This document shows positions 56,306-64,000 of a stretch of DNA of 64,000 nucleotides, one piece after another. The first letter of the stretch is position 1. Every line of letters begins with the position of its first letter. The DNA is taken from the NCBI GenBank assembly GCA_903900155.1, contig CAIUMD010000118.1, positions 1-64,000 on the forward strand, in the 5' to 3' direction. The position numbers were made by a program, and so were the translations under genes. Origin of the DNA: an uncultured Caulobacterales bacterium. GTDB taxonomy: Bacteria > Pseudomonadota > Alphaproteobacteria > Caulobacterales > Caulobacteraceae. The notes beneath the pieces were generated by a model. It saw only the letters and a program-made list of their open reading frames with translations. It ran no database searches and was not told the DNA's origin.

Positions 56306-57490
56306 ATGTCCCAGGCTCCGTTCTTCGTTCCTCGCGCGCCCTACGCCGAAGATCCCTTCAAGTCGAAGGGGCGCCGGTTTCCGGAGGAAGAGAGCCGCAG
56401 CCGCACGCCGTTCGCGCGCGATCGCGACCGCATCATCCACACCTCGGCCTTCCGTCGCCTGAAGGAGAAGACCCAGGTCTTCGTGGCGCACGAGGGCGAC
56501 AATTTCCGCACCCGCCTGACCCATTCGCTGGAAGTGGCGCAGGTGGCGCGCTCGCTGGCCACGGCCCTGGGCCTGGACAGCGACCTGGCCGAGACCATCG
56601 CCCTGGGCCACGACCTGGGCCACCCGCCGTTCGGCCACGCCGGCGAGGACGAGCTCGAGATCCAGATGCGCGACTACGGCGGCTTCGACCACAACGTCCA
56701 GACGTTCCGGGTGGTGACCGAGTTGGAGCACCGCTATCCGGACTATCTGGGCCTGAACCTGACCTGGGAGACCCTGGAAGGGATCATCAAGCACAACGGT
56801 CCGGTCACCAACAAGCTGGGCAAGCCGTCCTGGAAGGCCATCCAGAAGTACGACAACGAGTACGAGCTGGGGCTGAACACCTGGGCGTCGGCCGAGGCGC
56901 AGGTCGCGGCCCTGGCCGACGACATCGCCTACAACAACCACGACGTGGATGATGGCGTCACCGCCGGCCTCTTCACCCTGGACGAGCTGCTGGACGTGCC
57001 GCTGATCGGCCCGATCCTGTTCGCCGTGAAGAGCGAGCGTCCCGACCTCGACTCGCGCCTGACCCACCTGGAAGCCGTCCGCCGCATGATCGGCGCGATG
57101 ATCGACGACGTGATGGGCGAGACCCTGCAACGCGCCGCCGCCACCGGCGTCTCCTCAGCCGACGACGTGCGCGCCCTGGACCACGCCCTGGTCGCCTTCT
57201 CACCGGACATGGCCGAGGACCTGGCCCGCCTGCGCGCCTTCCTCTACGAGCGCATGTACCGCCACTGGCGCGTCAATCGCACCCGCAGCCAGGCCCGCCG
57301 TATTCTGGGCGAAATGTTCGCGCTATTCCTGAGGGAGCCGGAGGTCCTGCCGACCGTCTGGTTCGCCAAGTCGCAGAACCGCGACGAAGCCGGCCGGGCC
57401 CGCGTGGTGTGCGACTATATCGCCGGCATGACCGACCGCTTCGCGATAGAAGAGCACCGCAAGCTGTTCCACCTCGACGTCTGGAACTGA
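56306..57490 (+). CDS. dgt: dGTP triphosphohydrolase-like HD protein
   Basis: 394 residues. The HD motif lies in [18 protein letters not shown], with upstream [16 protein letters not shown] and [14 protein letters not shown] (second Asp). It hydrolyses dGTP (or other dNTPs) to nucleoside and triphosphate. Type II short form. Divergent from the Fe-S carrier and head of the run with SPOR, nagZ, scpA and scpB genes. Confidence 0.93.
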   Translation: MSQAPFFVPRAPYAEDPFKSKGRRFPEEESRSRTPFARDRDRIIHTSAFRRLKEKTQVFVAHEGDNFRTRLTHSLEVAQVARSLATALGLDSDLAETIALGHDLGHPPFGHAGEDELEIQMRDYGGFDHNVQTFRVVTELEHRYPDYLGLNLTWETLEGIIKHNGPVTNKLGKPSWKAIQKYDNEYELGLNTWASAEAQVAALADDIAYNNHDVDDGVTAGLFTLDELLDVPLIGPILFAVKSERPDLDSRLTHLEAVRRMIGAMIDDVMGETLQRAAATGVSSADDVRALDHALVAFSPDMAEDLARLRAFLYERMYRHWRVNRTRSQARRILGEMFALFLREPEVLPTVWFAKSQNRDEAGRARVVCDYIAGMTDRFAIEEHRKLFHLDVWN

Positions 57491-57495
57491 GCCCC

Positions 57496-57557
57496 GAACC
57501 TGTCCGAAACGGACAGGTTCAGCCCCTGAAGAAGTTTCGAGCGTGGTTCCCACGCTC
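57496..57557 (+). terminator. Two hairpins after dgt
   Basis: GAACCTGTCC-GAAAC-GGACAGGTTC (57496-57520) is a perfect 10-pair stem 6 bases after the dgt stop. GAGCGTGG-TTC-CCACGCTC (57539-57557) is an eight-pair stem. Neither is followed by a T run, so they may protect the 3' end or act with Rho instead of ending transcription alone. Confidence 0.5.
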
Positions 57558-57736
57558 TAAGGGCCTCAGAGACTCGGAACGGGGACGCGAGCGGCTTGAA
57601 GTCCGCCACCTGAGCGGGGCGGACGCTTCTGAGACGCGCCCCCGGAGGGTAACCTAGGGTCGCGTGCGTATGATTCGATGCGTTCGACCTGTGTGCCCTC
57701 GCTTGGGCGCCCTGAGTACTTTGGAGCCTGTCTGAG

Positions 57737-58543
57737 ATGTCCGATCCGCACCGTGGGGCCTATACGCCGCCCACCGACGCGCCGCTGTCGTTCGACGCGC
57801 GTCAGCCCGTGCGCGGCGCCCGCCCTCTGCCCATGACCTTGATCATCAGCGCGGTGGTGCTGGTGACTCTGGTGGTCGCGGTGGTGATGATCTATCGTGG
57901 CGGCATCCGGAATCCGAACGAACCGCCGCAGGCTGTGGGGGCCGAGGTCGCCCAGATGAAGACCCCGCCGCCGGCCGGCAGCCAGCCGCAGGACCCCGCC
58001 GCGGGCCTGCAAATCTATCACAACGAGGACCCGCAGCCGTCGGCGACCTTCGCCGCGCCGCCCGAGACTCCGCAGGCCCGTCCGGCCGCGCCGCTGCCGA
58101 CCGCGCCGGTCCAGACCGCCGCCCTGACGGCCGCCAAGCCCGCGCCGGTCGTGACCCGGCCGGCCGCTCCGGCCGCCAAGCCGGCGCCGACCATCGAGTC
58201 CCTGGCCACCGCCGCCGCCCAGAAGCCGGTCGCCGCCGCGCCCAAACCCGTCCAGGTCGCCGCCGCGACCCCGGTCGCGCCCAAGCCTGTGGCCACGGCG
58301 TCGGGTCCGGCCTCGGTGCAGATCGGCGCGCTGTCCTCGCCCGCCCTGGCCGACAAGGCCTGGGCCGAAGCTACGCGCCTGGCCCCCGGCCTGGCCGCCG
58401 GCAAGGGCAAGAAGGTCGAGGCGATCGACAAGAACGGGACCACGCTCTACCGCACCTCGGTCACGGGCTTTGCCTCGCGTGAAGCGGCCAAGGCGTTCTG
58501 CGAGGCCATCTCGGCCTCGGGCAAGTCCTGCTTCGTCAAATGA
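57737..58543 (+). CDS. SPOR domain cell-division-associated protein
   Basis: 268 residues. A cytoplasmic N-terminus is followed by one helix (ALPMTLIISAVVLVTLVV region, about 32-52), a long Ala/Pro-rich linker and a C-terminal SPOR domain (VQIGALSSPALADKAWAEA, LYRTSVTGFASREAAKAFCEA). SPOR domains bind denuded septal peptidoglycan. Overlaps nagZ by 4 bases, linking it to cell-wall recycling and division genes. Confidence 0.9.
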   Translation: MSDPHRGAYTPPTDAPLSFDARQPVRGARPLPMTLIISAVVLVTLVVAVVMIYRGGIRNPNEPPQAVGAEVAQMKTPPPAGSQPQDPAAGLQIYHNEDPQPSATFAAPPETPQARPAAPLPTAPVQTAALTAAKPAPVVTRPAAPAAKPAPTIESLATAAAQKPVAAAPKPVQVAAATPVAPKPVATASGPASVQIGALSSPALADKAWAEATRLAPGLAAGKGKKVEAIDKNGTTLYRTSVTGFASREAAKAFCEAISASGKSCFVK

Positions 58544-59580
58544 GCCTCTTGATGGGCGCCTCGTCTTCCGCCGCCATCCTCGGCTGCGCCGGGACCACGC
58601 TGACGGCCGAAGAGGTCGCGCTGTTTCGGGACGTGAAGCCCTGGGGCTTCATCCTGTTCAAGCGCAACATCGCCGATCCCAACCAGGTGCGCGCCCTGAC
58701 AGCCGCCCTGCGCGAGACGGTCGGCCGGCCTGACGCGCCCATCCTGATCGACCAGGAGGGCGGCCGCGTCGCCCGCCTGCAGCCGCCGCACTGGCGGATC
58801 TATCCGCCGGGCCGCGCCTATGGCGAGCTCGTCGCCAACGATCCGCTGACGGCGCGCGAGATCACCCGCCTGGGCTCGCGCCTGATCGCCCACGACCTGC
58901 TGTCGCTCGGCATCAATGTCGACTGCGTGCCGGTGCTGGACGTGCCCGACCCCAAGGGCCACGAGATCATCGGCGACCGCGCCTATGGCGACACCCCCGA
59001 GCAGGTGGCGACCCTGGGCCGCGCGGCCGCCGAGGGCCTGCTGGCCGGCGGTGTGTTGCCGATCATCAAGCACATCCCCGGCCACGGCCGCGCCATGAGC
59101 GACAGCCACCTGGAGTTGCCGGTCGTGAAGGCCAAGCTGGACGCGCTGGACAAGCGCGACTTCGCGCCGTTCCGGGTGCTGTCCGACATGCCGATGGCGA
59201 TGACGGCCCACGTCGTCTACACGGCCATCGACCGCAAGAACCCGGCCACGACGTCCAAGAAGGCGATCAAGCAAATCATTCGTGGCTCGATCGGCTTCGA
59301 CGGCCTCTTGATGAGCGACGACCTGTCGATGAAGGCCCTCAGCGGCGACTTCAAGCAGCGCGCCAAGGACAGCCTGTCGGCCGGCTGCGACGTCGTCCTG
59401 CATTGCAACGGCGACATGGCCGAGATGAAGGCCGTGATGTCGGGCGTCGGCAAGCTGGGCAAAGAGGCCCGCCGCCGCGCCCAGGCCGTGATGGGCCGCC
59501 TGGTCAAGGTTCCCGAGCCCTTCGACGTGGCCGAGGCCCGCGCCCGTTTCGACGCGGCGTTTGACGGCAAGTACGCTTGA
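58540..59580 (+). CDS. nagZ: Beta-N-acetylhexosaminidase NagZ (GH3)
   Basis: 346 residues. Conserved parts are ILIDQEGGRVARLQPPHWR, IIKHIPGHGRAMSDSH (the loop with catalytic His/Asp) and LLMSDDLSMKAL with the nucleophile Asp. It removes GlcNAc from anhydromuropeptides in the cytoplasm during wall recycling. Coupled by overlap to both the SPOR gene and scpA. Confidence 0.95.
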   Translation: MSLLMGASSSAAILGCAGTTLTAEEVALFRDVKPWGFILFKRNIADPNQVRALTAALRETVGRPDAPILIDQEGGRVARLQPPHWRIYPPGRAYGELVANDPLTAREITRLGSRLIAHDLLSLGINVDCVPVLDVPDPKGHEIIGDRAYGDTPEQVATLGRAAAEGLLAGGVLPIIKHIPGHGRAMSDSHLELPVVKAKLDALDKRDFAPFRVLSDMPMAMTAHVVYTAIDRKNPATTSKKAIKQIIRGSIGFDGLLMSDDLSMKALSGDFKQRAKDSLSAGCDVVLHCNGDMAEMKAVMSGVGKLGKEARRRAQAVMGRLVKVPEPFDVAEARARFDAAFDGKYA

Positions 59581-60401
59581 ACACGGGCTTCCAGCCCACT
59601 TTCGACTTTGCCGCCGCCGACGAGGCGGCCGAAGACGGCGCGGCGCTGGTCATCGACATCGACGGCTACGAAGGGCCGCTGCACGTCCTTCTCGCCCTGG
59701 CGCGCAGCCAGAAGGTCGACCTGCTGCAGCTGTCGATCACCAGGCTGGCCGAGCAGTACCTGGCCTTCGTCCAGCAGGCGCGCCGTGTGCGTTTCTCGCT
59801 GGCCGCCGACTATCTGGTGATGGCCGCCTGGCTGGCCTATTTGAAATCCCGCCTGCTGCTGCCCAAGCCCGAGCGCGCCAAGGCCGAGGAGCCGCCGGCC
59901 GAGGAGATGGCCGCGCAGCTGGCCTTCCGCCTGGCCAAGCTGGACGTCATGCGCAAGGCCGTCGAGGCCTTGAAGGAACGTCCGATCCTCAAGCAGGACG
60001 TCTTCATGCGCGGCGACCCGGAAGCCGTGAAGATCGTCTCCTCGACCCGGTTGGAGGGCGACCTCTACGGCCTGATGAGCGCCTATATCGAGCAGCGCAA
60101 GCGCGAGCACAGCCGTCACTACGCGCCGCGTCCGCCCACCGTCTATCCGCTGGAAGACGCCCGCGACCGCCTGCGCAGCCTGCTGCCGAAGATGGAGGAC
60201 TGGACGGTTCTCTCCGCCATCGCCCCGATCGAGAAGGCGGCGGAAGACGAGGACGGCCCCACGCCCGCCTCGTACCTGGCCTCGACCCTGTCGGCCTCGC
60301 TGGAGCTGGTGAAGGAAGGGATCCTGGAGGCGCGCCAGTTGGAGCACTTCAAGGACATCTACTTGCGGACGAGGGCGGAGCCGCTAGAGGTCACCGAATG
60401 A
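59577..60401 (+). CDS. scpA: Segregation and condensation protein A
   Basis: 274 residues from TTG at 59577, which overlaps the nagZ stop (TTGA). The kleisin N-terminus reads IDGYEGPLHVLLALARSQKVDLLQLSITRLAEQYL, and the C-terminal winged helix ends ARQLEHFKDIYLRT. Together with SMC and ScpB it forms the condensin complex that folds the chromosome. Confidence 0.94.
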   Translation: MNTGFQPTFDFAAADEAAEDGAALVIDIDGYEGPLHVLLALARSQKVDLLQLSITRLAEQYLAFVQQARRVRFSLAADYLVMAAWLAYLKSRLLLPKPERAKAEEPPAEEMAAQLAFRLAKLDVMRKAVEALKERPILKQDVFMRGDPEAVKIVSSTRLEGDLYGLMSAYIEQRKREHSRHYAPRPPTVYPLEDARDRLRSLLPKMEDWTVLSAIAPIEKAAEDEDGPTPASYLASTLSASLELVKEGILEARQLEHFKDIYLRTRAEPLEVTE

Positions 60402-61069
60402 CCGTCGAGCTGGAACCTCTCTTCGTCGAGCGCTGCATTGAGGCGCTGCTGTTCGCGGCGGCCGAGCCGCTCAGCGACGTCGACCTGGCCAAGCGCCTGC
60501 CCGAGGGGGCGGACATCGCCGCCGGTCTCGCGGGTCTTCGGGCGCGCTATGGGGGCAGGGGGATCGAACTGGTCGAGGTCGCTGGTCGCTGGCGCTTCCA
60601 GACGGCCAACGACCTGTCGTTCCTGATGACGCAGGAGCGCGAGGAGCCGCGCCGCCTGTCCAAGGCCGCCCAGGAGACCCTGGCCATCGTCGCCTACCAC
60701 CAGCCGGTGACCCGGGCCGAGATCGAGGCCGTGCGCGGCGTCCAGGCCAGCCGGGGCACGATCGACGTGCTGCTGGAGTTGGGCCTGATCCGCATGCGCG
60801 GCCGCCGGCGTACGCCGGGCCGGCCAGTGACGTTCGGGACGACGGACGCGTTCCTGGAGCACTACGGCCTGGCCAATCTGGGCGACCTGCCGGGCATCGC
60901 CGAGATGAAGGCCGCGGGCCTCTTGGAAATGAACCTGCCGCCGGGTTTCTCGGTGCCCGATCCGCTGGGCCTGCGCCCGAACGAGGACGAGGATCCGCTG
61001 GACCTCGACGACGGCGAACAGGTCGAATTCGCCCAGGACTTCCTGGGCGAGCCAGAAAAAGCCGACTAG
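60398..61069 (+). CDS. scpB: Segregation and condensation protein B
   Basis: 223 residues from the ATG at 60398, overlapping scpA by 4 bases. Two winged-helix domains: ERCIEALLFAAAEPLSDVDLAKRL and LSKAAQETLAIVAYHQPVTRAEIEAVRGVQ, then GRPVTFGTTDAFLEHYGL. An acidic tail ends the protein. Dimer that binds ScpA in condensin. Confidence 0.95.
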   Translation: MTVELEPLFVERCIEALLFAAAEPLSDVDLAKRLPEGADIAAGLAGLRARYGGRGIELVEVAGRWRFQTANDLSFLMTQEREEPRRLSKAAQETLAIVAYHQPVTRAEIEAVRGVQASRGTIDVLLELGLIRMRGRRRTPGRPVTFGTTDAFLEHYGLANLGDLPGIAEMKAAGLLEMNLPPGFSVPDPLGLRPNEDEDPLDLDDGEQVEFAQDFLGEPEKAD

Positions 61070-61380
61070 GCGAAGATGTTCGCTACCAGCCCCTTTTGAT
61101 CCTTGCGGTTGGGGTCCTGCTGGACCTCCTGCTTGATCATTTCCTTGAGCTTGTCCTCGAACTTCTTGCGCTCTTCCGGCTTCATGGCCTTGAGCTGCTC
61201 CTCAGTCACGCCCAGCTTGGCCAGCATCATGGCCCGCATCTTCTCGGCGGGCGTCATCTTCTGGAACTTCATGAACTCGTCGCGGGCCGACGGCTCGCTG
61301 AGCGGCGAGTTCGGCGAAGCGCTCAGGCCGCTATAGGCGCCGGCATAGGGCGAGGAAGAACCGATCGAGGAAATCGACAT
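61066..61380 (-). CDS. 104-residue protein of unknown function
   Basis: Ser/Gly-rich N-terminus (SISSIGSSSPYAGAYSG), then a helical charged region with MTPAEKMRAMMLAKLGVTEEQLKAM and EDKLKEMIKQEVQQ. The pattern resembles small alphaproteobacterial proteins of unknown role. Lies antisense between scpB and tatA and overlaps scpB by 4 bases, while these two are usually adjacent. Confidence 0.7.
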   Translation of the reverse strand: MSISSIGSSSPYAGAYSGLSASPNSPLSEPSARDEFMKFQKMTPAEKMRAMMLAKLGVTEEQLKAMKPEERKKFEDKLKEMIKQEVQQDPNRKDQKGLVANIFA

Positions 61381-61653
61381 GCGAATGCGCTCCCGAGCTC
61401 AAGGGCTGCGACATTCTGGCAAGAAGCGCGCCAGTCACGCTTGGCTATGCTTTTCAACGGCTTGCGGCGCAGGGGTTTGGCGAAAGCGTCACCGGGCGGT
61501 CAACTTGACCGAGCAGAACTTGCCGACGCTCACGCGACCTCTCGCCCCACTGGCGAACGATGGTCTGTGGCCCCGCGAGCGCCTATATTGTCCGGCATGT
61601 TGTAACGACGCGTCACAGCGGCTACAGGGCGCTTGTCGCAAGGAGTCTCGGTT

Positions 61654-61881
61654 ATGGGAAGTTTCGGTCCTATCCACTGGATCATCGTCGCCATCGTGGT
61701 GCTGCTGCTGTTCGGCGGCCGCGGCAAGCTGTCGGGCATCATGGGTGACGCGGCCAAGGGCATTAAGGCCTTCAAGGAAGGCCTGAAGGACGACGACACG
61801 AGCAGTGAAGTGGCTGACAACAAGGCCAAGGGCGCGCTGCCGCGCACCGAGCAGGAAGCCGAAGAGCTTCGCAAGTCGTAA
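61654..61881 (+). CDS. tatA: Sec-independent translocase subunit TatA
   Basis: 75 residues from the ATG at 61654 after AAGGAG; a TTG seven codons earlier is rejected. The TatA helix ([20 protein letters not shown]) is followed by the amphipathic helix [19 protein letters not shown] and a charged tail. TatA lines the translocation pathway for folded proteins such as the twin-arginine pectate lyase in this window. Confidence 0.94.
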   Translation: MGSFGPIHWIIVAIVVLLLFGGRGKLSGIMGDAAKGIKAFKEGLKDDDTSSEVADNKAKGALPRTEQEAEELRKS

Positions 61882-61969
61882 GGCTTTAGGGCGCGCGGGG
61901 ACGGCTCTCCGCGCGCGACGATCCAACCTCGCGGGGAGCAGTTGAGCTCCGCCGTTCTAAGGCGCGTCC

Positions 61970-62566
61970 ATGCTTCCTGATATCGGCGGCACAGAACTCC
62001 TTGTCATCGCCGCCGTCGCCCTGATCGTGGTCGGCCCCAAGGACTTGCCCGTTCTCCTGCGCAAGCTCGGCCAGTTCGTCGGGCGCATGCGCGGCATGGC
62101 GTCGGAATTCCGGGCCAGCTTCGACGAGATGGCGCGCCAGTCCGAGCTGGACGAGCTGCGCCGCGAAGTGCAGGCCATGCGCTCGGGCCAGTTCGCCAAT
62201 CCCGTGCAGGACACCGGCGTCGACCAGGTGTTCGCCGACATCGACGCCTCGCTGTCCAGCGGCGCGACCCAGATGCATCCCTATGCCGGGGGCGGGATCC
62301 ACAATCCTGCCCTGACCACGGACAATTCGATCCTGCCGCCGGCTGAGCCCGCCGCGGAGATCGTCGAAAAGCCCAAGCGTGCGCCTCGCAAGAAGGCTGT
62401 CGCCGCCGCCGAACCCGTCGTCGTCGAGCCCGCCAAGGCTCCCCGCAAGAAGACGGCGGCCACGGCGAAAAAGGACATTACCGTCGAAGCCCCCAAGGCC
62501 GTCCGCGCGCCGCGTAAGCGCGCCGCCAAGGCCGGCGGCTCGACCGCTTCGGACATCGTCTCGTGA
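61970..62566 (+). CDS. tatB: Sec-independent translocase subunit TatB
   Basis: 198 residues. N-terminal helix with GGTELLVIAAVALIVVGPKDLP and amphipathic part (LLRKLGQFVGRMRGMASEF). A long Lys/Ala/Pro-rich tail (KPKRAPRKKAVAAAEP and repeats) is typical of alphaproteobacterial TatB. Binds Tat substrates with TatC; overlaps tatC by 4 bases. Confidence 0.93.
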   Translation: MLPDIGGTELLVIAAVALIVVGPKDLPVLLRKLGQFVGRMRGMASEFRASFDEMARQSELDELRREVQAMRSGQFANPVQDTGVDQVFADIDASLSSGATQMHPYAGGGIHNPALTTDNSILPPAEPAAEIVEKPKRAPRKKAVAAAEPVVVEPAKAPRKKTAATAKKDITVEAPKAVRAPRKRAAKAGGSTASDIVS

Positions 62567-63471
62567 ACGACAAAGCCATCGGATACGACGCCGAGGACGA
62601 GATCGAATCCTCGCGCGCGCCGCTGTTGGACCATCTGGTCGAGCTGCGCACCCGACTGATCATCTGCGTCGGCGCCATCGCCGTGGCGTTCGGCGTCTGC
62701 TTTGCGTTCGTCAAGCCGATCTTCCTGTTCCTGGTCCGCCCGTTCACGGTGGCCGAGGGCTTGAAGGCCGTGCAGGACGCCGGCGGCCATCACGGCTCGT
62801 TCGACCTGATCCTGGCCCTGATCGGCGTGAAGAAGGTCCCGGCCGCCTCGCTGGCCCAGATCACCCTGCAGGCCACCGCGCCGCTGGAGCAGTTCTTCAC
62901 CAACATCAAGCTGGCGGCGTTCGGGGCCATCATCCTGGCCTTCCCGATCATCGCCTGGCAGCTGTACCGCTTCGTCGCGCCGGGCCTGTACAAGAAGGAG
63001 CGCAACGCGTTCCTGCCGTTCCTGATCGCCTCGCCGGTGCTGTTCCTGATGGGCGCGTCGCTGGTCTATTACGTGATGCTGCCGTTCGTGCTGTGGTTCT
63101 CGCTGAGCCAGCAGATCGTCGGTGACGGCGTGAAGGTGGTGCTGCAGACCCGGGTGTCTGAGTATCTGACCCTGGTCACGACCTTGCTTCTGGCCTTCGG
63201 CCTAAGCTTCCAGCTGCCGGTCGTGCTGTCTCTGGGCGGCCTGGCCGGGCTGGTCAACTCGCAGATGCTGCGCACCGGCCGTCGCTACGCCATCGTCGCC
63301 GTCTTCGTCGTGGCCGCCATCGTCACCCCGCCGGATCCGATCAGCCAGATCACCCTCGCGGTGCCGTTGTGCCTGCTCTACGAGATCTCGATCTGGTGCG
63401 TGTGGCTGATCGAGCGTCGCCGCAAGAAGGAAGACGACGAAGAAGCCGGCACGGACCTCGTCGCCCAGTAG
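62563..63471 (+). CDS. tatC: Sec-independent translocase subunit TatC
   Basis: 302 residues from GTG. Six helices; signature DHLVELRTRLIICVGAIAVAFG at the start, PIIAWQLYRFVAPGLYKKER and the ending VVAAIVTPPDPISQITLAVPLCLLYEIS. It recognises the twin-arginine motif. A basic/acidic C-terminal tail follows. Four bases separate its stop from that of the LysR gene. Confidence 0.96.
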   Translation: MNDKAIGYDAEDEIESSRAPLLDHLVELRTRLIICVGAIAVAFGVCFAFVKPIFLFLVRPFTVAEGLKAVQDAGGHHGSFDLILALIGVKKVPAASLAQITLQATAPLEQFFTNIKLAAFGAIILAFPIIAWQLYRFVAPGLYKKERNAFLPFLIASPVLFLMGASLVYYVMLPFVLWFSLSQQIVGDGVKVVLQTRVSEYLTLVTTLLLAFGLSFQLPVVLSLGGLAGLVNSQMLRTGRRYAIVAVFVVAAIVTPPDPISQITLAVPLCLLYEISIWCVWLIERRRKKEDDEEAGTDLVAQ

Positions 63472-63475
63472 GGCG

Positions 63476-64000
63476 TCAGCCCACCTGGCTCCACGTCCGG
63501 GTCCGGCGGCGATCGCCCAGTTCGCCGGCGACATCCATGATCTTGCGCGCATTGTGGGTCAGATGCCCGCAGCGCCAGAGGAAATGGATCTCGGTGTGGC
63601 CGGCCTCGCCCAGCGAGTGGGTCTGGACCTGTTGGTGGCCGGGCAGGGTCTGGAGCACCGACCGCAGCACCCAGGCTGCGCCCATGCCCGCCGTCACGCA
63701 GGCCAGCATGGTGTGGTAGGACTCGATCTCGGTGATCGGCATGTCGCGGACGCCGCCGTCCGCCAGCCAGCGGTCCATCCGGAAGCGAAACGAGCAGTCG
63801 TGCCGGAAGCCGTAGAGCTCGGCGCAGCGCAGGTCCGACGGCCTCCGCACCTCGGGATGGCTCCGCTCGGTGATCAGCAGCATTTCGTCGACGAAGGCCA
63901 GGCGGCTTTCCAGGGCGTTCGACCGCACCGGGCCGTCGGTGAGGGCGACATCGAGCGCCCCGTCCGAGACGTGTTGGACGAGGTCTTCGGAGGCCTCGTG
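63476..64000 (-). CDS. LysR family regulator, C-terminal part (cut by window edge)
   Basis: The frame is open to position 64000, giving at least 174 residues of the effector-binding domain (DGALDVALTDGPVRSNALES, SYHTMLACVTAGMGAAWVLRSVL). The N-terminal HTH lies outside. The C-terminal ESYHTMLACVTAGMG block is typical of LysR substrate domains (MLxCVxAGxG). Effector and targets unknown. Confidence 0.88.
   Translation of the reverse strand, partial: HEASEDLVQHVSDGALDVALTDGPVRSNALESRLAFVDEMLLITERSHPEVRRPSDLRCAELYGFRHDCSFRFRMDRWLADGGVRDMPITEIESYHTMLACVTAGMGAAWVLRSVLQTLPGHQQVQTHSLGEAGHTEIHFLWRCGHLTHNARKIMDVAGELGDRRRTRTWSQVG

Noticed and set aside
57496-57520. Perfect hairpin after dgt as a strong intrinsic terminator
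   Set aside because: No T run follows either strand, so it was listed with low confidence.

Overview
The window is high-GC alphaproteobacterial chromosome and almost certainly comes from Caulobacter or a close relative. The strongest marker is podJ, the polar localization factor (12091-15036), preceded by a dense cluster of GANTC (CcrM) sites. Other support comes from Caulobacterales-style gene sets: a glycine-rich TonB-dependent receptor, a GH3 glucosidase with an ExoP-like C-terminus, and the order dgt, SPOR protein, nagZ, scpA, scpB, tatABC. GC-rich dispersed repeats in several families sit between genes. I saw no rRNA, tRNA, CRISPR array, intact insertion sequence or prophage.

Layout. 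1-5.6 kb: a dispersed repeat, a LacI regulator, an elaborate leader (operator, short peptide with a strong Shine-Dalgarno site, hairpins, terminator), then GH3 beta-glucosidase and pyruvate kinase. 5.7-9.9 kb: a Crp/Fnr regulator and a three-gene acyl-CoA dehydrogenase / thioredoxin-fold isomerase operon. 10-15 kb: a short MprF-like aminoacyl-phospholipid synthase, a 71-residue membrane protein and podJ. 15.2-18 kb: a TauE/SafE permease with its TIGR02186 partner, a DUF3429 protein and a ParDE toxin-antitoxin pair. 18-25.3 kb: PdeM and the Lhr-type helicase (minus strand), a Sel1 protein and a DinG-type iron-sulfur helicase. 25.3-31.8 kb: small exported proteins, an orphan HTH gene followed by degenerate sequence, a PL10 pectate lyase with a Tat signal, a likely small RNA, and a D-amino-acid pair (racemase and D-cysteine desulfhydrase).

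32-37.6 kb: a zinc metallopeptidase, a DUF2158 protein, thiC under a TPP riboswitch, a lower-GC DUF6338 gene with a 52-residue partner, an S41 peptidase and an internally deleted DUF1428 gene. 37.9-45.7 kb: the TonB-dependent receptor, a GIY-YIG/DUF2239 operon behind a long inverted repeat, ThuA, a VOC protein, a small exported protein and a MATE exporter whose last codons lie in a repeat. 45.8-53.6 kb: a DUF429-like protein, the glucan glucosyltransferase OpgH, a CusF-like lipoprotein, an NADP-dependent reductase, a Gfo/Idh/MocA oxidoreductase and the potassium transporter Kup. 53.7-64 kb: a membrane-anchored acidic protein, exonuclease III, an ErpA-type Fe-S carrier, dgt, the SPOR-nagZ-scpAB run, tatABC, and a LysR regulator cut by the right edge.

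Most of the window is ordinary core genome. No complete new defence or biosynthetic system is visible. The items most worth a second look are the translated leader in front of the glucosidase, the orphan terminator and hairpin pair near 28.6 kb (probable sRNA), the inverted-repeat-controlled GIY-YIG/DUF2239 operon, the DUF6338 pair, and several small genes in visible decay.
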